Origin: Lithospermum erythrorhizon
Lineage: Eukaryota > Streptophyta > Magnoliopsida > Boraginales > Boraginaceae
Reading direction: 5' to 3'
Assembly: GCA_019722365.1 (NCBI GenBank)
Contig: JADFUC010002415.1
Coordinates: 310,001 to 374,000 of the forward strand
Length of the DNA stretch: 64,000 nt
Shown here one piece after another: positions 20,331 to 38,818 of the stretch; position 1 is the first letter of the stretch, and each line of letters opens with the position of its first letter. Below the pieces are notes generated by a model, which saw only the letters and a program-made list of their open reading frames with translations, was not told where the DNA came from and made no database searches. Position numbers and translations under genes: made by a program.

Positions 20331-22344
20331 TCCGCTTTTTTATTTGTTTTGTCGTTTATGCAGCCTAAATTTTTTGGCTTCAAAATATTCGATATTCTAG
20401 CATGCATAAAATTATATTTTTAAATTTTCAATATACTTTTTTATTATTTTTTATCTTTAAGTTTTTAACTAACCAATTATATTTTCAATTAATTGTCATT
20501 TTACTTTCGCAATATACTTTTTTACTAATTTTTATTTTTTTTAATTTATCTGTAGAAATAAATTAAAACGACAAAGAAAAAAAAAACTGGTGGAGAAGAT
20601 ATACTACGTAGCACGTACTCTGTTTACACACGTTATATTCTTCATCCCTGATCTAAACAAATATCCTAAATAAAGATTTATTTTGTGTTCCCAGGAAATG
20701 CCGCTTCATATATACAAACCAATTTACTGAAAATGGCATGGCAATTGGTCTTATCAAATATGATGTGGAAACGGGAATTCGTCAGCGTATCTCACCAGGA
20801 GCCAATGCTTTCTTTAGTGAGCATGTCTTTGTCCCAAAACAATCGCCTACCTCAGAAGATGATGGCTACTTGCTCAATTTTGTACACTATGAGAGCATCA
20901 AGTAAGAAATCCCTTCTCTATATGCCTTCACTTATTCTTTTACTATTTAATATTAATTTTGATTCAAATTAATTTTATTCGTGTAAACTAATTAAGTACG
21001 TAAATGTGATAGCGTTTGTTAATTTTAATTATTGAAAAAATCTGTATCATCTTTTTGGGCCGATGGGATGTATTCTTTTAAAAAGATCCGATAACGAGAT
21101 TAATTTTTTTATTTAATTGCATTGGGAATAAAGCATTATTTGAAATTCAAAAGTATGAAATCAAATTTTGAAAGAATCAATAATTAAAATAAATAGAGGA
21201 TATACTATTTGTGTAAATATTTTATGTTTTGAAATAACTTTTTTGCATCCATTATTTATTTATTTATTTTAAGTTTCTAATTTTACTTAAATGCAATTTG
21301 TGTAGCACCACCGTGTTATTTGTGATTGATGCACAAACTTTGTGGCGCATTTGTTCAATTGAGCTGCAGACAAGGATCCCATATGGTTTTCATTCCATAT
21401 TTGTGTCCAAGGTCAGTAATCATTTGCTTCCTATTTTTTACTATTAATTGCTAACATCCATAAAAGAAAATACTCCTTCAATCCAAGACAATTGATTTTT
21501 TTTACATATCAAGATAAATCTTTAATATTTAATTACTCTTTAATTATATTATTAAAAAAATTAAAAAATTAATATTATAAAAATATTTTAAAAGACGAAT
21601 CCAATTATATAAACTTTATAATTTTTAAAATAATGAATAATTAATGATCAAAATTTAATTTTAAAAAAGTCAAACGTCAATTGTTTTGAATTGAAGGGAA
21701 TAGTACCTATTAAACCAATTAACCAATCACAAAAATAGGAGTTACAATACCTATTATCCAAAGAGGAATCTAGATTCACATATGAGCTGAAAATATAAAC
21801 TAGGGAATAAGTTGAATAAATGTAAAAATCTATTGTGAATGTTGCCTCTGTTTTTATGAAGATAAACACCCCTTTAAAGAGTCTGCTACAGCTTCTTTAA
21901 GTGCTTGTATGCACCTATAAGTAAATACTAATTGCAATTATTGTAATACATGTTTTCAACTATATATATGTGCACGTGTGAATGACACGTTTAGAATGAA
22001 ATAATTAATTGTTCCATCCATTAAATTTGAGGACTAAATTAAAATATCTTATATATTATCACATACTAAAGTCGCAACACTTCTATTAATTTAGACTAAA
22101 TTGCAACTCACTTTTACTTACGGAGTTACGGGTACCAAATCAAATCAACTCATATACATTTCTCAGCACCCATATACTCATATTTTTATCATCCATCCTT
22201 GGAGTAGTATAATAAGATCCACTTCCCACATAAAAATGCACCTCTACATATATCGAATTAAACTTTAAGAATAAGTATGGCTAACAAATGAATTTGTTAC
22301 TTGAGCAGGAGGAACTCGCTAGCCAAGTGAGAACTTTGCCATGA
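9271..22344 (+). CDS. Carotenoid cleavage dioxygenase, CCD1 clade, with plastid-type N-terminal extension
   Basis: Non-haem Fe(II) dioxygenase that cleaves carotenoids or apocarotenoids at a double bond. Fourteen exons splice in frame: 9271-9780, 10537-10752, 14025-14095, 14806-14820, 15262-15373, 16106-16268, 16676-16786, 17183-17367, 18559-18700, 19470-19635, 20029-20142, 20695-20901, 21306-21411, 22309-22344; all junctions are GT-AG and the product is 717 aa. The four iron-binding histidines are present: H392 (TPHPKKDP), H440 ([10 protein letters not shown]), H507 (FVFHTANAWEE), H700 (IPYGFHSIF). Motifs such as [20 protein letters not shown] and [14 protein letters not shown] match the CCD1 clade better than NCED or CCD4. 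Exon 1 (170 aa) has no counterpart in cytosolic CCD1 (about 540 aa): residues 1-70 are Ser/Thr-rich with no acidic residues, like a transit peptide, then a Glu/Lys-rich predicted coiled coil. Exon 2 starts where CCD1 proteins normally begin. A zaxinone-synthase-type enzyme is a less likely alternative. Confidence 0.9.
10776..11030. mobile_element. Stowaway-like MITE in CCD intron 2
   Basis: Ends TTCTCTCCTTTTTAAAATAA and GATCGTATATTTTGAGACGA followed by AAGGAGTA are imperfect inverted repeats. The interior has GCTACATT/GTAAAA repeats. A diverged relative lies at 16940-17150 in intron 7. Confidence 0.55.
11490..11737. mobile_element. Stowaway-like MITE with paralogous empty site, CCD intron 2
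   Basis: Starts CTCCCTCCATTTTTTTAG and ends AAAAAAAAGGAGGAAG, terminal inverted repeats typical of Stowaway (Tc1/mariner-type) elements, with a TA duplication (11488-11489 and 11738-11739). The duplicate at 12361-12533 carries the same flanks without the element (AAAATATTAGACTTTTGC), which fixes the boundaries. Confidence 0.8.
11840..12230. mobile_element. Second MITE-like insert in copy A, itself interrupted
   Basis: The outer parts resemble the element at 14898-15150 (AGATTATCGTATTTGATTTT near the start, TAAAAGTTATTTGAGTT near the end). A near-palindromic AT-rich insert with GAAGATTACAGAAGATAATA and TATCTTACAGAATCTTA sits within it (about 12013-12145). It is absent from copy B. Confidence 0.45.
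12361..12722. repeat. Tandem duplication in CCD intron 2, copy B (empty-site copy)
   Basis: Lacks both MITE-like inserts of copy A and so preserves the pre-insertion arrangement. A short direct repeat TGTCCAGTCCCACG (about 12546 and 12597) lies inside. Confidence 0.65.
14806..14820 (+). other. 15-nt microexon of the CCD gene (exon 4)
   Basis: GATGGATGGAGATGG lies between TTATGCAG and GTATGTTCT. It completes a Trp codon, encodes Met-Asp-Gly-Asp and starts a Gly codon, giving the conserved W-x-DGDG-M block of the family. Without it the frame would still be kept but this block would be lost. Confidence 0.85.
14898..15150. mobile_element. Stowaway-like MITE in CCD intron 4
   Basis: Left end CTCCCTTCATTCTTTAAAGA and right end TTTTAGGGACGAAAATAAT form imperfect inverted repeats extending into AGATTATCA/TGACAATCT. 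A TA precedes the left end. Interior similar to 11840-12230 and, more weakly, to 19670-19870. Confidence 0.55.
16940..17150. mobile_element. MITE relative in CCD intron 7
   Basis: Begins TTCTTCCATTTCAAAATAA and ends near ACGATCATGCTTTTAAAACG. The order of blocks (AATAAATAATTATTTAGATG, AAAAGCTACAT, GATCATG) matches the element at 10776-11030 in diverged form. Confidence 0.45.
18794..18977. mobile_element. Short inverted-repeat element in CCD intron 9
   Basis: Left end TACCATGGGCGGATCTACAT and right end ATATAGATCCGCCCCTAGTA are inverted repeats around GGGCGGATCTA. Element of about 180 bp, AT-rich inside; a MITE of undetermined superfamily. Confidence 0.6.
19125..19445. mobile_element. hAT-like MITE remnant rich in TTCGA motifs, CCD intron 9
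   Basis: The arms contain many copies of GTTCGA, TCGAAC, TCGACTCGAA and CGAACT in both orientations, and the left end reads AAACGAGCTGAACC, a pattern common to ends of non-autonomous plant hAT elements. It ends only about 25 bp before exon 10. Confidence 0.45.
20252..20330. repeat. (TA)n microsatellite in CCD intron 11
   Basis: About 75 bp of uninterrupted TA dinucleotides between GATTAGCG and CATCCGC. Likely length-variable. Similar but shorter runs occur at 24918-24942 and 49365-49399. Confidence 0.95.
21470..21712. mobile_element. Stowaway-like MITE in CCD intron 13
   Basis: Ends TACTCCTTCAATCCAAGACA (followed by ATTGA) and GTCAATTGTTTTGAATTGAA (followed by GGGAATAGTA) are inverted repeats. 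Most of the right three quarters recurs at 24083-24256, identifying a small family. Confidence 0.65.
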
Positions 22345-22870
22345 ACATGGTCAAGACTAGAACCAACTGCATTTTATGTTCTCAAATAAAGCCACTACTA
22401 TATAGTCTGACACACAAAAATAAGTGGCACTTTCTCTGTCTTACTAGTTACCTTTTCAAAATGTTAGTTTTATCGTTTTATTAAAGTAACAAAATTTCAG
22501 AATGAGTATTTTTCATTAAGCATCAATTTCTTTTCAGATTTTATTTCTTTCTGTTTCACAGTCGCTGCATTGCAACCATCGATTCTTCTCCCCTTGTTCC
22601 TCAGCAATGATTCGTATCATCTAAGTCTAATTATGCCCTGTATCTATATATAACTTGAAAAGAGAAATAGAGGCTAAGAAAATTTGACACCTGAATGATA
22701 ACATGTTATTATTATTAATCATTAAATTGTTTTGCTTATTGAAGCAAAATCGAAGCTAAATGCTGAAGAACGAAAGAGATCGAACAAGGAATATATGTAT
22801 CGACAATGGTTCATTTGTAGCGAGGTCTAGAATAGTCTTTGCGCTACCCTAACATACAAGTAGACCAGAT
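22345..22870. other. 3' flank of the CCD gene
   Basis: TCAAATAAAG near 22380, about 40 bp after the stop, may act as a poly(A) signal. Nothing else recognisable. Confidence 0.35.
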
Positions 22871-22871
22871 G

Positions 22872-23128
22872 ATGGCTAAATTTCATTCACGCACCTACAA
22901 AACATTTCAAATAGACATCTAAACATTTCAACCTTTTAAATAATTACCTGAAAGTGATTTTTGACATCTAAACTTTTGAAAACGTTTTTTTTTACACCCG
23001 AACTCTACTTTAACAGATAAATCTAAGAGTAAAATAGTAAATTTGTATACATTACACTTTATGATCATACTTTAGATAATAAACAATTAATTGAATCAAT
23101 TTTAATTAATAAAATAAAACACACCTAC
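22872..23128 (+). repeat. Dispersed repeat, copy 2
   Basis: Aligns with the reverse complement of 7676-7963 from GCTAAATTTCATTCACGCAC to TTTTAATTAATAAAATAAAA. The shared order of ACATCTAAA, TTTTAAAT, TGATTTTTG and GAACT blocks makes chance similarity unlikely. Confidence 0.6.
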
Positions 23129-23154
23129 TAAGAGAAGCACTCACTTGAGGTATA

Positions 23155-23355
23155 TCAACTGGACAGTGGTAAAAAAATGTTGGACACTGGATAAGTAGTT
23201 GTCCTTACATTACAATCCAAATTGATATCGTGCTCTGAGGAGCCTCTCACATCACTCTGAGATTGAAGGTTAAAGATGGCAATTAGAGTAGCTAAAGCAG
23301 GAACAATGGTGAGCAGTATGACTTCATCTACAGCAACAGCTTCTCCTTCACCCAA
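23155..23355 (-). other. Small open frame of 66 codons, unrecognised
   Basis: Encodes a short product with an acidic start (MGEGEAVAVDEV) and a hydrophobic stretch (ILLTIVPALATLIAIFNL). I do not recognise a family. It lies in repeat-rich spacer and may be a gene fragment or chance frame. Confidence 0.2.
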
Positions 23356-23439
23356 TTCAAGAAATATGGATGTTTTTGTTAAGGTTCCACATTCAAGATC
23401 GTCTTTTTTTAATCAAGGAGGTATTTTTCATACACCCCA

Positions 23440-23960
23440 TTTCAGTTTTAGTTGAATTGTTTGTTTTTTTTGGGGGTATGTTTTCTTTAAATGTAAGCTT
23501 ATATTTACTGCTCAGTTCATTTTGCTTGGGTTATGTTTTGATTAAATGCATACTTATGTTTACTGCTCAGTTCAATTTCTTTGTGCTTCTAGGTTATACA
23601 CACACCAAAACATTGAGCTGTTATACACACCAAAAGCAGTTTTACAAACGATCATTTCGCTCTCTATCTGCAAAGTTTCAATGAGTTACAGAATTATGCC
23701 AGGAAAGAAACAATTATTTCAAATGATAAAAAACACTATTCTCAAAGGTGCGATATTGGATCCAAGTAGTTGCTTGAAGGTGAAATGACTATTTGCTCTA
23801 TTTGCAAGTGTGGTAATTACAAAATTGTTGGGTAAATAGTCATTTCGTTAAAACACTATTTGGGTGTGTGTATATTGATCCCGTGTTTCTATGTTATACA
23901 CACACCAAAATGCAGTTGCTGAAGCGAAACGACTATTTTACTCCTCTATTTGTAAAGGAG
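23440..23960. repeat. Mosaic of short direct and inverted repeats
   Basis: TTTACTGCTCAGTTCA occurs twice about 54 bp apart (near 23510 and 23560). TTATACACACACCAAAA occurs at about 23594 and 23893 with a related TTATACACACCAAAAGC at 23623. GAAATGACTATTT at 23782-23794 is inverted perfectly at 23834-23846 with a 39-nt loop. The nature of the element is unknown. Confidence 0.5.
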
Positions 23961-24082
23961 CACCAAGGCAACAACATAGGACCTATTATATTGGGGGACC
24001 GAGTAGTTATATTTGATATGATATTGATATTTATTATTTATTTCAATCAATTTTAATTGACTATTTCAATAAAAAATTTATC

Positions 24083-24256
24083 TTCAATTACTCTTTAATT
24101 ATATTATTAAAAAAATTAAAAAATTAATATTATGAATGTATTTTAAAAAGGCTTAACCCATTAATATAAATTTTATATTTTTTTAGAATAATGAATAATT
24201 AATACTCTAATAATAAAAATTTAATTTCAAAAAAGTCAAACGACAATTAATATGGA
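24083..24256. mobile_element. Truncated relative of the intron-13 MITE
   Basis: Shares AATTACTCTTTAATTATATT, then TAATGAATAATTAAT and AAAAAAGTCAAACG, with 21470-21712, but lacks the left terminal repeat. Confidence 0.6.
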
Positions 24257-24294
24257 TTGGATAAAATAGTATACTGCAAAGTGTCAGTATTGAA

Positions 24295-24375
24295 TGTCAG
24301 CTCAAGTGTTTAACATGGTAGAACTAAGGTTTTGGAAGTATGAAGGTTCTGAGTTCAAATCTCCTCATTCTCATT
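24295..24375 (+). repeat. Possible SINE fragment
   Basis: GGTAGAACTAAGG followed about 35 bp later by GTTCTGAGTTCAAATCTCC resembles degraded pol III A and B boxes of a tRNA-derived SINE. Weak call. Confidence 0.3.
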
Positions 24376-24911
24376 ATTTTTTTGGATTCTATTTATATTA
24401 TCTTGCTAATTAATATGTCTATTTAAGCTCATTCAAATTATATTTTTTATTTCAATTATCCTAAGCGACATTGAAAATTAATTTTCTCAAATTTATTATG
24501 TTGGTAAATAATGTGGTTATTCAAGCTCCAAAAACTTTATTTTTATTTCAGAAGATAAAAAATATTGATAATGATTATGTTATTATAATTCTTTTCATCA
24601 AAAAACAATAAGAAAATTGAATTTTTTGTAATTTTAATTTTAATTTCTTCTTATAGAAAAATATGGTTACAACAAATTAAAATATATTACTTTAGAAAAA
24701 ATTATATTAAGGGGCCTCATTCTCTATTTTCTCACGGGGCCCCCAAAATATAAGTACCTGTCCTGATTAATGTGTTATGTCTGTTTGATATTAGGTTTGT
24801 TGGGAAAAGCGAGTCAGCATTTACGCTATTTTATTTTATTTTTATTTAATAAATTAAATCATTATTAAAAATTTATCCAATCAAGTCATTATATTTAAAA
24901 AACGAATTCAT

Positions 24912-24946
<35 letters not shown>

Positions 24947-25170
24947 TTCTATTTCGCTCTCGAATTTTACAATGCTAAAGTCTAGCTCGACAGCCGTTAA
25001 TTTTTCTAAAGTTGGTACAAAATTACCCTAATTTATTATCTGAAAGGCCAATAATTTGTGCCAGTTTATTCAAATATTTTCTCGTATTTCAGTATTCTCG
25101 AATGAAATTTAAATTTTAAATATATAAGAATAGTTTAGCTCAATTTTTAAGCAAGAATAAAATTAAATTA

Positions 25171-27110
25171 CTACAAACTTGTGGCATAGCTCGACGTCTT
25201 TTTTTTTAGCTCTTCGGCTACCACTCTTAGTTCCTTCTTGTATATGTTACATTGTCTCAAAATATCTAGGGTGATCAAATATCCTGTAACAGAATGTCTA
25301 GTAGTGGGGCAGGAAGCCCAATCCGAATTTGAAAAAGCTTTCAGCTCCAACTTAGAAGAACCTCGCAACATAATGCATTGATTTGCAGTTTGATGCACAT
25401 AGTGAATAAGGTGTTCAAGAGCTGCCAAATGAGAGTCCCTGGGTTGTTTCATGAACTGACTCAGAGTTTGAACTGAGAAACAAATGTCAGGTCTTGTATT
25501 TATTAGAAAGTTTAATTTCAACCATGCTGTGATAAAAATTCTGCACAGAGTCCTTGCCTTCTTCAGGAAGTAGCTTAAGATTCAAAGGTAAAGGTGTAAA
25601 ATATAGCTTCTGTGTTGATGGTTCCTGCAGAATACCACTATCATTGATCAATTCTGAGACAAATTTACTTTGAGTCATTGTAATAGTGTCCTCTTTCCCA
25701 CCAATTTCAAAACCAAGAAAATAGTGTAAGGAACCTAAATCTTTAATGCTAAACTCCTTGTGTAGCTGCTGTTTCAATTGCTCAATTGATGTTGTATCTG
25801 AACATGTGACCAAAATATCGTCGACATAAAATACAACGATTACAATCCCAGATGAACTCTTCTTAACATACAAAGAATAGTCATTCTTTGATTGACCAAA
25901 CTCCAGAGTAAGTAGAAAAGAATTAAGCTTAGCAAACCACTGTCGAGAAGCTTGTTTTAAGCCATAAAGAGATTTAATGAGCCTGCAACTTTGCCATTTG
26001 GAACTTTAATACCATCTGGTGGTCTCATATATACCTCTTTAGTTAAATTCCCATGTAAAAACGCATTGTTAACATCCAATTGTGCAAGAGGTCATCGGTT
26101 ATAAGCAGCCGCAGCCAACAAACACCTCATAGTGCTCATTTTGACTACCGGAGAGGAAGTCTCGTAGTAGTCTATGCCATGTTTTTGAGTAAATTCTTTG
26201 GCAACTAATCGTGCCTTAAATCTTTCAATTGAACCATCAGCTTTCTGCTTTATCATGTAAAATCATTTACAAGAAATCAACCCTTTTCCAGGTGGTAATG
26301 CCACATACACTCATGTCCCATTAGCATTAAGGGCTTCCAGTTCTTTAGCCATGGCACTCACCCATCTAGGATCTTTAGATGCAGCCTTATATGTGGTTGG
26401 TTCAGTTAAAGAAGAGCAAGATGCAACAAACTGATTTGGAAAACTAAAATCAGGAGAGGTATTAAACAGACCAAAAGACTTTTGCACATTGTAACACATA
26501 TAATCCTTTAAATGAGTTGGTTCACTAGTTTCTCTAGTAGATCTTCTAGGCAATGTAGTAACAACATTGTCAATAAGTCGACCAATAGAGTGAGTAGAAG
26601 AAGAACAAGGCAAATGAGTATCTGTACAGAATTTTTGGAGAATCAGGAATGAAATCATTGTTGTAATGAATATCCTAATTTGGAGTAGTAGGTAATTGAG
26701 CATTGATTTCAGCTGGAGTTTGTAACAAAGTGGTTTGTACAGGATAATAAATGGGAGAAGGTAAATCAAAATGTAAAACTGGTAAAATAACCTCATTAGG
26801 CAACACGGTGTGATGATATGGAGATTGGAGAACACCTTTTCATGAAAATATACATCTCTGGAGAAGAAAACCAGTTTAGTAGTGAGATCAAGGAGTTTGT
26901 ATGCCTTCTTGTTAAATGGATATCCTAGAAAAATACAAGGATTAGCTCTACTATCAAACTTATGTCTACCAGGTTTAGGAGTGCTAGTCGATCAAGGAGT
27001 TTGTAAGAGCCTTTGCTAGAAAACAGGTTACGATAGGAGAACTAGATGCAGTAGCACTATCACTGGAGATTGAAGACTTCTCAATGTTATTAGTTGTGGA
27101 GGGTCCAAAC
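25171..27110 (-). mobile_element. Degenerate Ty1/copia retrotransposon fragment
   Basis: Copia-type pol is recognisable in several broken frames. On the minus strand the order is: a gag-end-like segment (27000-27110), integrase C-terminal part (26810-26990, with VFLGYPFN and KLVFFSRDV), the acidic linker leading to the RT start (DPRWVSAMAKELEALNANGT, 26311-26380), RT with the catalytic YVDD block (about 25810), and the RNase H region (NTRPDICFSVQTLSQF at about 25490, then SDWASCPTTRHSVTGY at about 25290). Frames are interrupted by stops and shifts, the integrase core appears deleted, and no LTR pair was found. It is an old, non-functional copy. Confidence 0.88.
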
Positions 27111-27119
27111 CCACATTTT

Positions 27120-28800
27120 CTAATCATATCACATGTGCTCTTTATGTTTCTTTTTCAATGTTTACTTGCTAATTAATGAGGACATCGAATTAAGACATAT
27201 CCACCTACATCTCATTTGATGTAGTACAAACTTTCGCAATCATGCAACGAATCATTGTACAAGCTCAAAGAGTAACAAAGGATTCATAAGTTTGTACCGC
27301 TTAACACAAGTATGCAGTACGATGTAGTACACTGTATATTTCTAATTCTCCCAACGATAGGACAATAGAAGCAATTGTAGTACCATTATGTACAACTGTA
27401 AACACATCAATTGTCACACAATTCTATATATATATACATATTCCACATTTGTGATAGAGGCAATGGAGAATTAGAATATGTCTAGTTATATATATGACTA
27501 TCACAGTTTGTTGGTGGCCATGATGCCCAAATATATAGTTCGATAATAATTTTATGTCTTTTTAATTGATGGTTTCGTTTTATGATAAAACCCTTTGCTT
27601 TATACAAATTATTATTGTTTAAATGGTTTTTCCAAATAATTTCATAGTATTTGATAATTAAATTGTAATTCACATAATCACGGTTAATGATTATTCAAGA
27701 AAATGATAAGTATATCTGTGGAATTTGAATTAGTTTAATTGGGTGGAGTTTAGGGGGAACTATTTTATTTGGGATCAAAGTCACCAACTTACTGTCATGA
27801 TTGTCAATTTTGCCAGCAACAAGCAAAGGAAGCGCATGCCCAATGTCTATAATAAGAAAACAACGTCTATAGATTGAGGGAAGTAATTTATATTTTATTT
27901 TTTGTATGTTCTTACTTAATTACTTTCATGTGTTCATATATATGAAAATATAAAATTTTACTTTTATAATATTAATCTTTATTTTAAAGGTCGATGGGCA
28001 AAGGCCAAAGGGGTCCTCGGATGCTAGCTTTCTTCCGTATATGCAAAAGGAACTAAGATGTGACTTCATTGGAAGAACTACTACATCTATCTCTATTTAT
28101 GGGGAAGTTCTAGAATTAATTATTGTGATCACATTACCACATACATGTGGATGTCTTCTCAATTTTTTTTTACTAAGAAAAGAATCCATGATATCTTTGT
28201 AAGTTTTCTGATAAATGGTACTGGAATTGTTTATTTATGACTTTATTATGTTTTAATCTGCTGATAGCCTAAAAAGTACGGAGTATAATACTTTTTGTTT
28301 TTACCCCAATTTAAATTTTCAAAGCTATGATCTAAACACAGGTTATAAGCAAAAATTAGTAACAGCCAAAACATTTTGATTCAAAAGTGGTTCTCAAAAT
28401 TTTTTATAGGTCCCAATCAAACAAGGGTTCATTAAAACAGGAATCAATATGCAACACGATATCCAATTACAGATTCAAAATATCCAACAATACCACCTAC
28501 GGGGACCTAATTCTCTCACCAAACCGACGATTAACTCGACAAACTAACAAAATGAAAATACCCGATTATCAGGAATATGAAAGTACAAGGAGACAAACTA
28601 AAAACTAACAATAGTACGGAGGGCAAAATTCGAATTGTGTTTACAATGATGTGAAAGCACTGAACCATTTTTTGAATTAATCCGTAACTGAGTACAAATG
28701 TGTAGAAATAAAGAAAATTCACATTATTTGAATATATTCCACCTCCAAAAGTCGCATCAGTTTTTATTGAGCTAAATGACCCAAGGTAACATGTTACATA
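27120..28800. other. Spacer without recognised genes
   Basis: AT-rich, with only short open frames. No gene family, repeat boundary or terminal structure recognised. The right end is the 3' flank of the GH2 gene. Confidence 0.4.
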
Positions 28801-28819
28801 GATGAGCATGTATTGATTC

Positions 28820-36593
<7,774 letters not shown>

Positions 36594-36599
36594 TGTACT

Positions 36600-38440
36600 C
36601 TACAACTGCACAAAACATATCAATCTTATTTTACTAGACAGACACCGTAACAGAACAATTCTATCACCATGATAAATAACAACAACCATCATTCCAATAT
36701 CTGAAAATACCATATATACAATGTTAGCTTTTCTTTTTTCGAATCTTTATATTTTAGACATGTAGCAATTATTGTTACACTAATTGAGTATAATATCGTA
36801 TATCCTCCGAACCACTTCATCAATTTGGCCAATTTTGTTACAATGACTTGGTTCAATGTATGATACATCTTCAATAACATAAATCAACCATTTAATCATT
36901 ATTACTTCTCCTATTCAAACTTACCATCCATGTCTAATATGGAGCATTTTATGTAACAACCCAAGATGTAAAAACAAAAGACAAAAACTACACGGTAAAG
37001 ATTGGTCAACTATTTTGGAACAGTCCAACATGCAAATTCAGAAATTGATTCAACCAAGTATATTAACATTACTCTATAATATACGACTAATAATATAAAA
37101 AAGAAATAGAAATAAAATATAAAATAAAAGTCAACTGACAATGGATCCTTGGTCATTATTATGTAACAAACGAGCATGGTACTATACCTATTGTATGTAA
37201 AAGATTATATATGACCACTTAACGGTATTCCAGGAAATTTAATCGTTTATGGAAAAGGAAATACAAAATAAATAGGAAAAGATTGAGGCTGATGCAATAA
37301 ATATATTTTATTACTAAAAGAACATAGAGTAGGAAAGTGAATCTATGTTTGATAAGAATAACAGGACACAAATGAGACAATAAAATTGGGACAAAGAGAA
37401 AGAGAGGAAGTACATTACCAGAAGTTGTAGAGGGACTCCACGTGGGATATGCTAGTCTATCTAGTGTCATGTGAAATTACTATTTTAGCCCCTTTCACTT
37501 GTCACTCCTTAAGCATTAATTACTGGTTCGAGGAGAATCCGGGGAAATTTATGGACGATGGATACCATAAAGAAGTTCCTGTCCTTAGCCTGAACCATAC
37601 TTTGATTATAAAAGTATGATGGTGTCCTCCAGAGATCTAATGTTGAGACCAAAATCCTCATAATGTCGAACCTTACTCCATCTACACCATGGCCAATGTA
37701 TAAAATATGAGTGGGCCAAAAATAGAGATGCCAGTCGAAGCAATAGGGGCCCAGAGACATAGGTTAGAATTCAGCTTGATGTCGAGTGGGAATTTGAAAC
37801 ATGCCGAGAAATATATCCTCGAGACAAAAGCGGTGAAATAGGGCTCGATCGAAGCAGGAGATAGAAAATAAGGTCGCAGTCAGAATGATATCATTAGTAC
37901 CTTGAATTCCTTGAATTATCAAGCAATGGAATTTAAAAGCCAGTAAATGGCAACAAGCCAAATCGTTAATTTCTGCTCGTGGTTTGATTCAATCATTCAT
38001 TTTAAATTCATTTCTTTTAAATTCATTCTCAAATTCAAATCCATCAATCCAAACGAACCATTTATGTTCCTTACCAAATATTTTTACCTGAATGCCATTT
38101 TTTTAAGGTTTATTTTTCCTTTTTTCAAGGTGAAAAACTGAAAAAAAAAAAAAAAAAACTTGATTCAGTTTTTATCTGTTGCATTCTATTGCCACATAAA
38201 ATGGCTCTGTCTTGAATAGTAGTTGTCTGAAAACGACCTCAACTATCTCCTTGAATATTTCAACAAAAGGTATCTTCATTTCTTCTTCACTTTAATTATC
38301 TCTTTCCCTCTTATTCAATCCTCAATTTTATTCCTTACCAAACTTTTTCAATTACTTCAGATTTAAGCAAATCCTTAATTTTCCAATATTTTTTTTACTG
38401 CAAAACCCCACCTTTATATTGGACAAATAATTTCAACATT
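36600..38440. other. Divergent spacer between the GH2 gene and the glutaredoxin-like gene
   Basis: Both neighbours are transcribed outward from here, so it should hold both promoters. 37500-37900 is less AT-rich but encodes nothing I recognise. A poly(A) run lies at about 38141-38158. Confidence 0.4.
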
Positions 38441-38449
38441 TGAATTTTA

Positions 38450-38748
38450 TATACCCATATTATTTTTGTCAAAAAAAAGTTGTAGGTTTAATAATTTTAA
38501 AGTCTACCCTTGTCCCCCAATTGAAAAAATTGTGTACCCATATTATTTTTTTCAAAAAAATTGTAAGTTTAAAGTCTACCCTTGTTCCCAAATTGAAAAA
38601 ATTCTATACCCATATTGTTTTTTTCAAGAAAAGTTGTGATTTTAAAGTCTACCCTTGTTCCCTAATTGAAAAGTTATATACCCATATAATTTTTTTAAGG
38701 AAAAGTTGTAATTTTGGAGTCTGTTCTTGTTTTCCAGTTGAAAAATTG
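38450..38748 (+). repeat. Four-copy minisatellite in the leader or promoter of the glutaredoxin-like gene
   Basis: Units begin at about 38450, 38533, 38605 and 38677 (spacings 83, 72 and 72 bp). Each runs TATACCCATATTATTTTTTT, then AAAGTTGTAAGTTT, AAAGTCTACCCTTGTTCCC and AATTGAAAAA. The last unit is the most diverged. The array ends about 70 bp before the start codon. A frame stays open through all four units, explained by a unit length divisible by three. Confidence 0.85.
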
Positions 38749-38818
38749 CAAAAAAAAAAAATTGAATCTTTATTTGATAATTATTAAGGTTCTTTGGTTG
38801 TTTTGATTATTTGTGTAA

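Noticed and set aside
20204..20423. Ile-Tyr repeat open frames on both strands
   Set aside because: Produced by the (TA)n microsatellite inside CCD intron 11.
38440..38787. 115-codon open frame with repeating peptide before the glutaredoxin-like gene
   Set aside because: Its repetition follows from the DNA minisatellite, whose 72-bp unit keeps any frame open. The peptide is Lys/Cys/Phe-rich with no known family.
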